A stretch of DNA of 64,000 bases, from the NCBI RefSeq assembly GCF_027925305.1, contig NZ_BSDR01000001.1, forward strand, positions 2,569,001-2,633,000. Direction: 5' to 3'. The position numbers and the translations under genes are program-made. The notes below the pieces were generated by a model. That model saw nothing but the letters and a program-made list of their open reading frames with translations, did not search any database and was not told the origin of the DNA. The DNA comes from Desulforhabdus amnigena (GTDB taxonomy: Bacteria; Desulfobacterota; Syntrophobacteria; Syntrophobacterales; Syntrophobacteraceae). This document shows positions 45,943 through 53,283 of the stretch, piece by piece. The stretch's first letter is position 1; each line of letters starts with the position of its first letter.

Positions 45943-47130
45943 TTATAATGCATCTTCGATCATTTTTCCGAGGACTCTGGATGAGTCGAAATACTCGCGA
46001 GCGGCAGCGAAAGCGGCTTTTGCATGGAAGGCGTAGTCATTCTCCACTTTACGGAGCGCATCTGCAGCTTCTTCCGCACTGTTGAAAGCGAGAATGCCTT
46101 TCCCGCAGGGAATCAAAGATGAAAATCCCGTGTCCTGGACCACCACGGGCCGCCCAGCTGCCAGGTAGCAGGCGGAACGGCAGCTGAACCATCCGGTTCG
46201 CATGGCCACATACACATGCTTTGCCGGGGAAATCTCTCCCCGGGATCCCAGGATGAAATCTTGATATTTGGCTGGAGTCACTGTGGCTTCAGGGCCGTCG
46301 ACCACCTGCCAGCCTGCCGCAGCCAAACGCTCCAGGGGGGCGTTCACTCCCCCCACGGCAACCTTGAGAGGAACCCCGACCTGGCGGGGAAGGTCGATCA
46401 ATTTTTCGAACTCAGCCCCCTTGCTGGCATACTCGACGCCTTTGTAGATCAGCTTTCCCTTGAATGCGTTCCAGGTCATGATGGTCGACCAGGGAGACGT
46501 TTCGTGAGAAACGCGCCGTGCAAGAGGTTCCCATAAATCCATTACGATGGGCATGCGGGTGGTCTTCCACTTGAAATCCAGTCGAGGGGCGGTACAGTCG
46601 GCCCCGTATATGTTTTCGGCATAGGTGAAATGCTGATCGTGCTCGGCGACACCGGCACACCACCTTTCGACATTTTCCGACCACTCCAGACGCTCACTCA
46701 GCATGATCTGATTGTAGCCGGGATCCGTATCGAGAAATATCCTGGTGCAGCGGGGAGACAACGTATCGGGTATGATGCACGCTCCACTGACATTGAGAAA
46801 GATATCGGCCGTCCCGGCCACTGCATCGAAAGCCGCCTTGTCCATGCCGTAACTGGTCGCGTGCAAATGGCGATAGTGCCAGCGGCTGCATAGATCCGGC
46901 GCATAGTTCTTGAAGAAGTCTTCCAGATACTTCACCGAGTACCCCGGATCCTCGGTATAGGTTTTCTGGAGCGGATGATAGGGCCAGCTCCATGTGTCTT
47001 CATGATAGTACACGTCATGCCCCATCCGGGCAAAGCCGATCGCATACTGCAGATAGTCCCACGCCACACCGCCCACAGGATAGAGCCCGACCAAGCCCGT
47101 AACAATAATACGAAGACGCGAAGTTCCCAT
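45943..47130 (-). CDS. CgeB-like glycosyltransferase, paralog A
   Basis: The 395-residue protein shares with its neighbour the N-terminal IIVTGLVGLYPVGGVAWDYL, the pattern of a mid-region RIFLDTDPGYNQIM segment and the C-terminal MRTGWFSCRSACYLAAGRPV, then QDTGFSSLIPCGKGILAF. The paralogs are therefore a tandem duplication with moderate divergence. GGGAGG precedes ATG 47130. Function as in the neighbour: sugar transfer in a glycan pathway, acceptor unknown. Confidence 0.78.
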   Translation of the reverse strand: MGTSRLRIIVTGLVGLYPVGGVAWDYLQYAIGFARMGHDVYYHEDTWSWPYHPLQKTYTEDPGYSVKYLEDFFKNYAPDLCSRWHYRHLHATSYGMDKAAFDAVAGTADIFLNVSGACIIPDTLSPRCTRIFLDTDPGYNQIMLSERLEWSENVERWCAGVAEHDQHFTYAENIYGADCTAPRLDFKWKTTRMPIVMDLWEPLARRVSHETSPWSTIMTWNAFKGKLIYKGVEYASKGAEFEKLIDLPRQVGVPLKVAVGGVNAPLERLAAAGWQVVDGPEATVTPAKYQDFILGSRGEISPAKHVYVAMRTGWFSCRSACYLAAGRPVVVQDTGFSSLIPCGKGILAFNSAEEAADALRKVENDYAFHAKAAFAAAREYFDSSRVLGKMIEDAL

Positions 47131-47856
47131 TCTTTTTCCCTCCCATAATGAACGAATAAAATTATTAGAATATCACACCAATCCAGAAAAACATCTTTAA
47201 TTATCATGCAATCAGCAGTTTTCATTTTGAAAAACTTGTGCCCCCTACCTCCCTCGAGGGAGGGGAATTTTTAGGATAAAGTCTCACTTTGAAGGGGGTT
47301 TGAGGGGGGATGTCGAAAATCCCAAAATCACGAGAGACATCCAAAATGAGAATTGCTGATCAAAGCAAAAACTTTCTTGACATTATTAATGATAAGTAGT
47401 AGATTTTTAAAAAGTTTTTTATATTTCATTTTTCTCGCTTTATCCATTGATCCAGAAACCAGCTCTCCTTAAATGATCTGAGATGATGTTCTTGCTTGCA
47501 GGCTTGTGTCAACTTCACCCTTTGACAATTCCACGCAAAGGAGGTGAGAGACTTCAAGAGGAAAATCCACTGAGCGGACGTCTCATCATTTCAACCAATG
47601 TTATTTTTCTTCTAACCTAACATGCCATGAATTGCGGTCCATTTCACCCATGAGGATGAAAATGGAATCGATTCTGAGTAATGGGAGGGCCATATGATGT
47701 TCCGGGTCACGAACAAATCCGGTGTGGCCTGGATGTGCAGCTTTCGTGAAGGGGGAATTTACTCCAGGGGAGCTCTGGCTCTTTCTCATCTTGCTCTCTC
47801 CTGTACCGACATCACCTGGGGTCAGCTATTACCATGAATGACAAATGGAGGATAGA
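47131..47856. other. Gene-free region with an R2 repeat
   Basis: The gap between two divergent units. R2 copy 2 lies at 47214-47357. The remainder (47358-47856) is AT-rich up to 47460 and likely holds promoters for the DUF6345 unit; a minus-strand frame at 47601-47789 has no start signal and no motif and is not accepted. Confidence 0.5.
47214..47357. repeat. Repeat R2, copy 2
   Basis: Terminal inverted repeats ATCAGCAGTTTTCATTTTG (left) and CAAAATGAGAATTGCTGAT (right), with the same GGATAAAGTC and C-rich/G-rich inner arms as copy 1 at 18620-18758. The elements are about 140 bp each. Confidence 0.8.
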
Positions 47857-48594
47857 ATGAAAAAGACTTCAATCCTGGCAGTGCTCTTCCTCCTGGGAGG
47901 GATGGCCACATCGGGTTGGTGTGACGCCGACAGAGAGGTCGCTGTGGAATGGATAAACATCTGCAATCCATGTGGAAACAACGATCTTTCCTGTCGTGAT
48001 GACGTAGCGGTTCGATTTTACAATATCCTTCGCGACAATGGATACGTAGGGCTCTTTAACTTCGGCAACTCGCTTGCCTGGGAGAGCGATTTCAAGGAAC
48101 CCGGTGACCAGAACTGGATAGATAAAGCAGATATCGCCTTGCATGCGGATCACGGCAACCGGTGCCGCTTCGCCTTCGGCAACACAACTCACGATGACTG
48201 CAGACTTTGGGCTGACGAGGCGGGATGGGGAAATAAGGATCTCGAGTGGATCATCTTTGACGACTGCTCTTGCGTCCAGCATGATTTCCAGTGGACCTGT
48301 TGGGAAGATGCCTTCCGGGGACTTCATTTAATAGCCAGCTTCGATACCAATGCCCACGACATGTGCGATCGGGGTGAGTACTTCGCCAATAAGCTGGTGG
48401 ATGGATGGACCCTCATGCAGGCATGGTTTTATGCCGCCGAGCAGACGGAAGGAGCTGGAACGTTCGCTTCCGTCATGGGAGCCAATAAGGGCAGCATCAG
48501 TCCTGCGTCCGATCATATCTGGGGATTCGGATCCCAAAGCGCTGACCCGTATCCTGCAGATTCATACTGGTGCTCATTCCATGACTGCGACTAA
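47857..48594 (+). CDS. Secreted DUF6345 protein, clan CD-like His/Cys motifs
   Basis: The 245-residue protein begins MKKTSILAVLFLLGGMATSG, a signal peptide. Its mature part matches DUF6345-like proteins with many cysteines. DIALHADHG places His99-Gly100 after a hydrophobic strand, and WIIFDDCSC places Asp-Cys (136-137) after another. Together they resemble the h-H-G and h-D-x-C pattern of clan CD cysteine peptidases (caspase, legumain, gingipain). HLIASFDTNAHDMCDRGEYF and DGWTLMQAWFYAAEQTEGAG follow as in these folds. Protease activity is an inference. GGAGG lies before ATG 47857. The next gene starts ten bases after its stop. Confidence 0.75.
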   Translation: MKKTSILAVLFLLGGMATSGWCDADREVAVEWINICNPCGNNDLSCRDDVAVRFYNILRDNGYVGLFNFGNSLAWESDFKEPGDQNWIDKADIALHADHGNRCRFAFGNTTHDDCRLWADEAGWGNKDLEWIIFDDCSCVQHDFQWTCWEDAFRGLHLIASFDTNAHDMCDRGEYFANKLVDGWTLMQAWFYAAEQTEGAGTFASVMGANKGSISPASDHIWGFGSQSADPYPADSYWCSFHDCD

Positions 48595-48604
48595 GGAGGC
48601 ATCG

Positions 48605-49666
48605 ATGCAAGCAACCAAATTGTCCGGATTTTTTGTCGTCGCAATCATCAGTGCTTTCCTCCTGATGGACAGTCAAGCCTGGGCCAAAGAAGAAGCAGTC
48701 CGGCATGGCTCCGCTTCACAACCCAATGTAACTGCTACGGAAATTAAGGTCGTTTACAAGGTCGACCTGGAGCAGTTGGCAAAGAAGCTACCCGGAAGAT
48801 TGATGGTTTACCGTACCAGTCCCGACCAGGGTGGAGAATCCCAGATGGAAGCCGTCAAGAAATTTTTCGGCAGCGAAAGCAACATGGTCGTGGACATGCA
48901 GAAGGCTTCGGGGGGGATATTTGCGGCGGACCTCAACAGACTCTGGGCAAGAGTGCCTGGATTCAACGATGAAGTGCCGCCCCTCAACAGGAAGCAGATC
49001 CTAGCGGCAACAGCAACCTTTCTATATGAAATCAATGGAAACCCTCAAGAAAAGACTGTGAGGCGCTTCTCCACCGATTCTGTCGAGCTCACTGACAAAG
49101 AAGGCAAGCAGAAGGTGCTTCCTCTGGGAGCCAATATTACCTACCGGCGGATTCTCAATGGTTACAAGGTGATTGGTCCTGGCGGTAAGATCAAGATCTT
49201 TCATGATTCAGAGGGGATGGTGGCAGGTTATTTGCGCGTGTGGCGCTCCCTGAAAGCTGAAAGCGTGAAACCGCTCATCGGTGTCTTCGGCGCCAGGGAT
49301 GAGTTCAATAAGAACCCTCTCGGTGATACGCTTTTGGCCGACATATCAGAGGTAAACGTAAACAACATCACTCTCGCCTACCTGGAGCGCGGGATCAACC
49401 AGTCCCAGAACTATCTCCAGCCCATCTACGTATTTGACTGTACCGCCTTTTACAAAGGCACGGAAAAGGCCGAGGGCACTCGATACACCAGGTATGTGGC
49501 GGCTCTGACCAAACAGCCGGAGCCCCTATGGCAAGAGGGAGAAGAATATAAATCCGACAGGAGGCGCAAGGCTCTGCCACGCCAAAGCTCGAAAGTACAA
49601 AAAATGTCGGATGAATCATCTCAGCCCACATCTCCTTTCACTTTAGAGGATAAGGATCCCGATTGA
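48605..49666 (+). CDS. Secreted partner of the DUF6345 protein, possible propeptide-like protein
   Basis: The 353-residue protein begins MQATKLSGFFVVAIISAFLL and has a signal peptide (about 1-26, ending SQAWA). Most of the chain has no family I can name. The segment ILNGYKVIGPGGKIKIFHDS, then EGMVAGYLRVWRSL, resembles the PepSY/FTP-type domains that inhibit or help fold proteases. The C-terminus is charged. ATG 48605 has GGAGG seven bases upstream. The gene follows the DUF6345 gene by ten bases, so it is co-transcribed; the propeptide-like role is inferred from this and the segment above. Confidence 0.7.
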   Translation: MQATKLSGFFVVAIISAFLLMDSQAWAKEEAVRHGSASQPNVTATEIKVVYKVDLEQLAKKLPGRLMVYRTSPDQGGESQMEAVKKFFGSESNMVVDMQKASGGIFAADLNRLWARVPGFNDEVPPLNRKQILAATATFLYEINGNPQEKTVRRFSTDSVELTDKEGKQKVLPLGANITYRRILNGYKVIGPGGKIKIFHDSEGMVAGYLRVWRSLKAESVKPLIGVFGARDEFNKNPLGDTLLADISEVNVNNITLAYLERGINQSQNYLQPIYVFDCTAFYKGTEKAEGTRYTRYVAALTKQPEPLWQEGEEYKSDRRRKALPRQSSKVQKMSDESSQPTSPFTLEDKDPD

Positions 49667-49967
49667 GCATTGGCGGAGGGGAATATACAGCTCATCATCA
49701 GTGTAGCCCTTCCAACATTCTTGGAAGGGCTACACTGTGTCGGTGGGTACTTTTCAGTGAGCGCTGAGTCTTGTTCCATCTCCAGGCGCTTGTCCGAGAT
49801 CGGATACGGCAAGGTATAAGAGAGATTGGAGACAAAAAATCCTTTCCTTTTTTGGAGAAAATGTGCTTCAGATTTATCAACTTTCCGATATATAGATTTG
49901 TTCAATGTCGGCAAGCGACATTCATGAACTCTTTATGGCCGCTCCATCAGAAAATAAAGGATAGACC
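49667..49967. other. Gene-free region with a strong hairpin
   Basis: About 300 bp. A perfect 15-bp hairpin lies at 49701-49735. The rest is AT-rich and probably leads to the TTG start of the flavodoxin-ferredoxin gene at 49968. Confidence 0.5.
49701..49735. terminator. Perfect 15-bp hairpin, possible terminator
   Basis: GTGTAGCCCTTCCAA (49701-49715) and TTGGAAGGGCTACAC (49721-49735) are perfectly complementary, with a five-base loop CATTC. It lies 35 bases after the partner gene's stop. No T-tract follows, so it may be a Rho-independent terminator without the U-run, an mRNA 3' stabiliser, or another element. No second copy was found in this window. Confidence 0.5.
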
Positions 49968-50804
49968 TTGAGACATATCATAGCGTACAGTTCGCCCGCT
50001 GGTTCTACACGGCATGTGGCCGAAGTAATTGGTCAAAGACTCAGGCAAATGGAGTGCACCGTTTTGAAATGCGACCTGGCTCGAAAAGACGACCTGAAGG
50101 CAATTTCAAAAACATTCATCGAAGATGAAAAATCTCTCTGCCTGTGGGTCGCCTCTCCCGTTTACGTCGATCACGCGGTTCCTCCGGTGGAAGCCTTTCT
50201 GAGAGGTTTGCCATCGCGAAAAGGCGGGTATGCCGTGCCGTTTGTGACCTGGGGAGGCGTCAGCAGCGGCGTGGCCCTGCTTGAGATGGGTCAGATGCTT
50301 GAAGAAAAGGGATTTCTCCTGCTCGGCGCCGCAAAAGTCGTAGCGACGCACTCTTCCATGTGGCAATGTGAACAACCCCTGGGGATGGGACATCCGGATG
50401 AGAACGATGACGCTGCGGTAAAGAGTCTCGTAGATCAGGTGCTGGCAAAGCTTGCAGGAGAGCAAAGATCGCCCATTTCCTTGAGTGTTCTGGATTATCT
50501 TCCACCCGAGAGGAAAAGCGCCGCTCAGGGCAAAAACATAGGAATGGCCAAGAAGATGCACCCGGAATTTGGAGTCGATGCAAGCCTTTGCACTCAATGT
50601 GGAATCTGTGCGGAAAATTGCCCGGCACACGCCATTTCATTGGACCCCTATCCCCGGTTCGGCAACGATTGTTTCGCATGCTGGAGCTGTGCCCGCATTT
50701 GCCCGGAATCCGCCATCATTCTAGACCTCTCCTCCTCCGATGAACACCTTCGAAATATGGCTCGACAAAACCACGAAAAGCCCCCTACTCAGATCTTTTT
50801 CTGA
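49968..50804 (+). CDS. EFR1-type flavodoxin-ferredoxin fusion protein
   Basis: The 278-residue protein fuses a flavodoxin-like N-terminal domain (SSPAGSTRHVAEVIGQRL, the FMN-binding start, to about residue 170) with a C-terminal two-[4Fe-4S] ferredoxin domain. The cluster motifs are CTQCGICAENCP and CFACWSCARICP. Proteins of this type (EFR1) are cytoplasmic electron carriers of unknown partner, frequent in anaerobes. The start is TTG 49968, with AAGG eight bases before it. It is a single gene followed by an R3 repeat. Confidence 0.85.
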   Translation: MRHIIAYSSPAGSTRHVAEVIGQRLRQMECTVLKCDLARKDDLKAISKTFIEDEKSLCLWVASPVYVDHAVPPVEAFLRGLPSRKGGYAVPFVTWGGVSSGVALLEMGQMLEEKGFLLLGAAKVVATHSSMWQCEQPLGMGHPDENDDAAVKSLVDQVLAKLAGEQRSPISLSVLDYLPPERKSAAQGKNIGMAKKMHPEFGVDASLCTQCGICAENCPAHAISLDPYPRFGNDCFACWSCARICPESAIILDLSSSDEHLRNMARQNHEKPPTQIFF

Positions 50805-50828
50805 GTCGCGTAATGTAGTGAAAGGAAG

Positions 50829-50960
50829 TGAGTCGCTCTTGAAATCCCCATTTACCATGGAGGCACAGAGATCACAGGGAAATTCCGTAAGAACTCCAAA
50901 GTCTTCTCCGTGCCCTCCGTGTCTCCGTGGTGAGTAATGGGATATTGAAATATGCCAACT
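50829..50960 (+). repeat. Repeat R3, copy 3
   Basis: Starts GTGAGTCGCTCTTGAAATCC and contains CCATGGAGGCACAGAGATCA, ending with CTCCGTGTCTCCGTGGTGAG and GGGATATTGAAATATGCC. It lies behind the flavodoxin-ferredoxin gene's stop and before DUF3124. Confidence 0.85.
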
Positions 50961-51040
50961 CCCAAAAGAGAAAGCCCAGGAAAACTTAAACGGATCCAGT
51001 ACCCGCTCACGGAACAGGGTCCGCCAAAGGAGCAGACGGA

Positions 51041-51538
51041 ATGGTTTTTACGAGATTTTTTCCCCGCTGGCTTTTCGTAGCAGCAGTACCCCTCTTCGTT
51101 CTTGTTCTGACGCTCTCGGCTTTCGGAGGGACAAAGGATGACCTCTCGACAGGCGCCATGGTCTACGTATCCGTGTATTCCAATATTTACTACGGGCCTC
51201 GAGTCCGTCCATTTCCTCTGGCTGCAACTCTGAGCATTCGCAATACGGATCCTCAATTTCCCATCACTGTTGAATCGGCCGACTATTATGATTCAGACGG
51301 CAGGAAAATCCGGGATTTCATGGAAGCGCCACAGGTCCTCAAGCCCCTGGCTTCAACCTACTTCTATGTCGAGGAAAAGGACACCAGGGGAGGCTCGGGC
51401 GCAAACTTCATAGTGCGTTGGAGCGCAAAAAGCGGGGTGAACCGTCCCATCATCGAAACCGTGATGACGGGAGTGGAATCGGGTCAGGGCATCTCGTTTG
51501 TCTGCCCTGGAAAGGAAATCATGGAACACCGGGATTGA
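51041..51538 (+). CDS. Exported DUF3124 protein
   Basis: The 165-residue protein begins MVFTRFFPRWLFVAAVPLFV, a signal or anchor segment (1-30). The DUF3124 core follows: VYVSVYSNIYYGPRVRPFPL, then TLSIRNTDPQFPITVESADYYDSDG and FYVEEKDTRGGSGANFIVRW. The family is found in many proteobacteria without a known function. GGAG stands eight bases before ATG 51041. It is followed by a PEBP-like gene 74 bp downstream, possibly in the same operon. Confidence 0.85.
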   Translation: MVFTRFFPRWLFVAAVPLFVLVLTLSAFGGTKDDLSTGAMVYVSVYSNIYYGPRVRPFPLAATLSIRNTDPQFPITVESADYYDSDGRKIRDFMEAPQVLKPLASTYFYVEEKDTRGGSGANFIVRWSAKSGVNRPIIETVMTGVESGQGISFVCPGKEIMEHRD

Positions 51539-51612
51539 AAGCAACTGAGCGGCAATGAGTTTCGGCTCTGTTTTCCTTCATTTAAGAAATACCGAAAAAG
51601 GGAGAAAAGGAC

Positions 51613-52260
51613 ATGCCACGATTTTGTTTTGTTCCAACGCGTCATGCCGGGACTTTTCATTTGCGGCGCTTTCCAAGCCCATCCATTCTATGCTTCATTA
51701 CGGTACTGGCCTTTATGCTGATGGACGGGATTCCCGCCCCTTTTGCGGCGGCTGAATCCAAAGCTCAGAAAGGAGAATACGCCATGTCTCTTGAGATCAC
51801 CTCGCAAGCCTTTTCGCAGGATGGTTCCATCCCCCGTCGTTATACCTGTGACGGCCAGGATGCTTCCCCTCCTCTCCAATGGTCCGGTGTACCGCAGGGA
51901 ACCAAAAGCCTCGCACTCATTGTCGATGACCCGGATGCCCCCGACCCCAAAGCTCCCAAAATGACCTGGGTGCACTGGGTGCTTTACAACATTCCCCCCA
52001 CCGCTACCGGTCTGCCTGAAGGAGTAAAGGCCAAGGACCTCCCGGAAGGCACCCGGGAAGGCCTCAATGACTGGAAACGAACCGGCTATGGAGGACCCTG
52101 CCCCCCCATCGGGCGACACCGCTACTTCCACAAGCTTTATGCTCTCGATACGGTCCTGCCCGATCTCGGCAAACCCACCAAGGCTCAGCTGGAAAAAGCG
52201 ATGCAGGGACACATCCTGGAACAGTGTGAACTTGTGGGAACCTATCAACGTTCCCGCTGA
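51613..52260 (+). CDS. Exported YbhB/YbcL (PEBP) family protein
   Basis: The 215-residue protein has an N-terminal signal-like region (about 27-50, TVLAFMLMDGIPAPFAAAES). The phosphatidylethanolamine-binding-protein fold follows: YTCDGQDASPPLQWSGVP, DDPDAPDPKAPKMTWVHWVL, GPCPPIGRHRYFHKLYALD. E. coli YbhB and YbcL are of this group. The ligand is unknown. GGGAGAAAAGGAC precedes ATG 51613. A shorter start (MSLEITSQAF, at 51784) would make a cytoplasmic form and is the usual start of family members; both are possible. Confidence 0.85.
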   Translation: MPRFCFVPTRHAGTFHLRRFPSPSILCFITVLAFMLMDGIPAPFAAAESKAQKGEYAMSLEITSQAFSQDGSIPRRYTCDGQDASPPLQWSGVPQGTKSLALIVDDPDAPDPKAPKMTWVHWVLYNIPPTATGLPEGVKAKDLPEGTREGLNDWKRTGYGGPCPPIGRHRYFHKLYALDTVLPDLGKPTKAQLEKAMQGHILEQCELVGTYQRSR

Positions 52261-52306
52261 TACCCGGCAATAGCCCAAAATACCTTATCTCACGGAGCAA
52301 CGGTTC

Positions 52307-52498
52307 ATGAAATCACAAGATGACGCTAAAAAACAGAATGCTCCCCGGCGCACGGGACTGGAAATGAACTGCCACAGGTGTGGACGGGCACTTCCCCTGC
52401 TTCATCCCCACATCATGGTTGAAAGAATGGATGAGAATGAGAACCTGATTTGTGAGTGGTGCTACGAGGAATATTACGCATCCAAAAACAAGGACTGA
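52307..52498 (+). CDS. Small zinc-ribbon protein, 63 residues
   Basis: The product contains CHRC (about 22-25) and CEWC (about 50-53), a paired-CxxC zinc ribbon, within LEMNCHRCGRALPLLHPHIM and ENLICEWCYEEYYASKNKD. No signal peptide. A plus-strand gene 46 bp after PEBP; a 9-bp hairpin follows the stop. Function unknown; it could be a regulatory or nucleic-acid-binding protein. Confidence 0.7.
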   Translation: MKSQDDAKKQNAPRRTGLEMNCHRCGRALPLLHPHIMVERMDENENLICEWCYEEYYASKNKD

Positions 52499-52548
52499 AA
52501 ACCTGACCGGTTCGCCCATCGGGTATCACGATTTCCCTGCGACTGCCA

Positions 52549-52569
52549 AACTACAGTGTAACTGTAGTT
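52549..52569. terminator. Short inverted repeat between zinc-ribbon gene and marC
   Basis: AACTACAGT (52549-52557) and ACTGTAGTT (52561-52569) pair perfectly around a three-base loop. It is followed by an AT-rich run with TTTTT. It could terminate the zinc-ribbon transcript or serve as an operator for marC. Confidence 0.4.
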
Positions 52570-52650
52570 AAATTATTATATTTTTATGTTAACAAAAAAG
52601 ATTTTATCTACCCAAGCTAGGCGAAAAGCGGAGTATGGGACCCCAAGATC

Positions 52651-53262
52651 ATGAGCGATGCCGTTCGATTCTTTATCAGTGTCTGGATCAAATTTTTCTT
52701 TCTACTGACCCCCTTTTTTGCGCTTTCCATGTTTCTCTCCCTGACAGCCGATTTGGAAGCAGCAGCAAGACGTCTCATCGCCCTGCGCGTTACCGGTTCC
52801 GTCATAGTAGCCTGCTTTGTCCTCTATTTTTTCGGTAACAGTATCTTTTACGTATTCGGCATCACTTTGGATTCCTTCCGCATCGGTGCGGGAAGCCTCC
52901 TGTTTCTCTCCGCCGTGGATCTCGTGCGAAAGACTTCCAGCGCTGCACCTCTCACACAAGATAACAACGACATCACGGTCGTTCCCCTGGCTGTCCCCAT
53001 TATCGTCGGACCGGCTACGACAGGCGCACTTCTCGTCATGGGAGCAGAAACTCAGGATACCTTCCTGAAAGTGATGGGTTGCGGGGCACTCACCGTCGCC
53101 GTACTCTGTGTGGGAATCATGCTCTTTATGGCATCTTCCATCGAACGCATCGTCGGCCGCAGAGGACTCAACATCCTCAGCAAACTGACAGGGCTGATCC
53201 TCTCTGCCTTGGCGGCCCAGATCGTCTTTACGGGAATCAGGAGTGTGCTACTGAACCATTGA
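52651..53262 (+). CDS. marC: MarC family integral membrane protein
   Basis: The 203-residue protein has six hydrophobic helices and the MarC-family segments PFFALSMFLSLTADLEAAAR, then VPLAVPIIVGPATTGALLVM and IERIVGRRGLNILSKLTGLI. The family has no proven transport substrate despite the old multiple-antibiotic-resistance name. It converges with the lpd gene, 21 bp away. An AT-rich stretch and a small palindrome precede it. Confidence 0.9.
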   Translation: MSDAVRFFISVWIKFFFLLTPFFALSMFLSLTADLEAAARRLIALRVTGSVIVACFVLYFFGNSIFYVFGITLDSFRIGAGSLLFLSAVDLVRKTSSAAPLTQDNNDITVVPLAVPIIVGPATTGALLVMGAETQDTFLKVMGCGALTVAVLCVGIMLFMASSIERIVGRRGLNILSKLTGLILSALAAQIVFTGIRSVLLNH

Positions 53263-53283
53263 GGACGGATCAGGCTTTCCAGC

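Noticed and set aside
21236-50960. R3 copies as a CRISPR array
   Set aside because: Copies are single, 13 to 16 kb apart and in both orientations, with no spacers and no cas genes.
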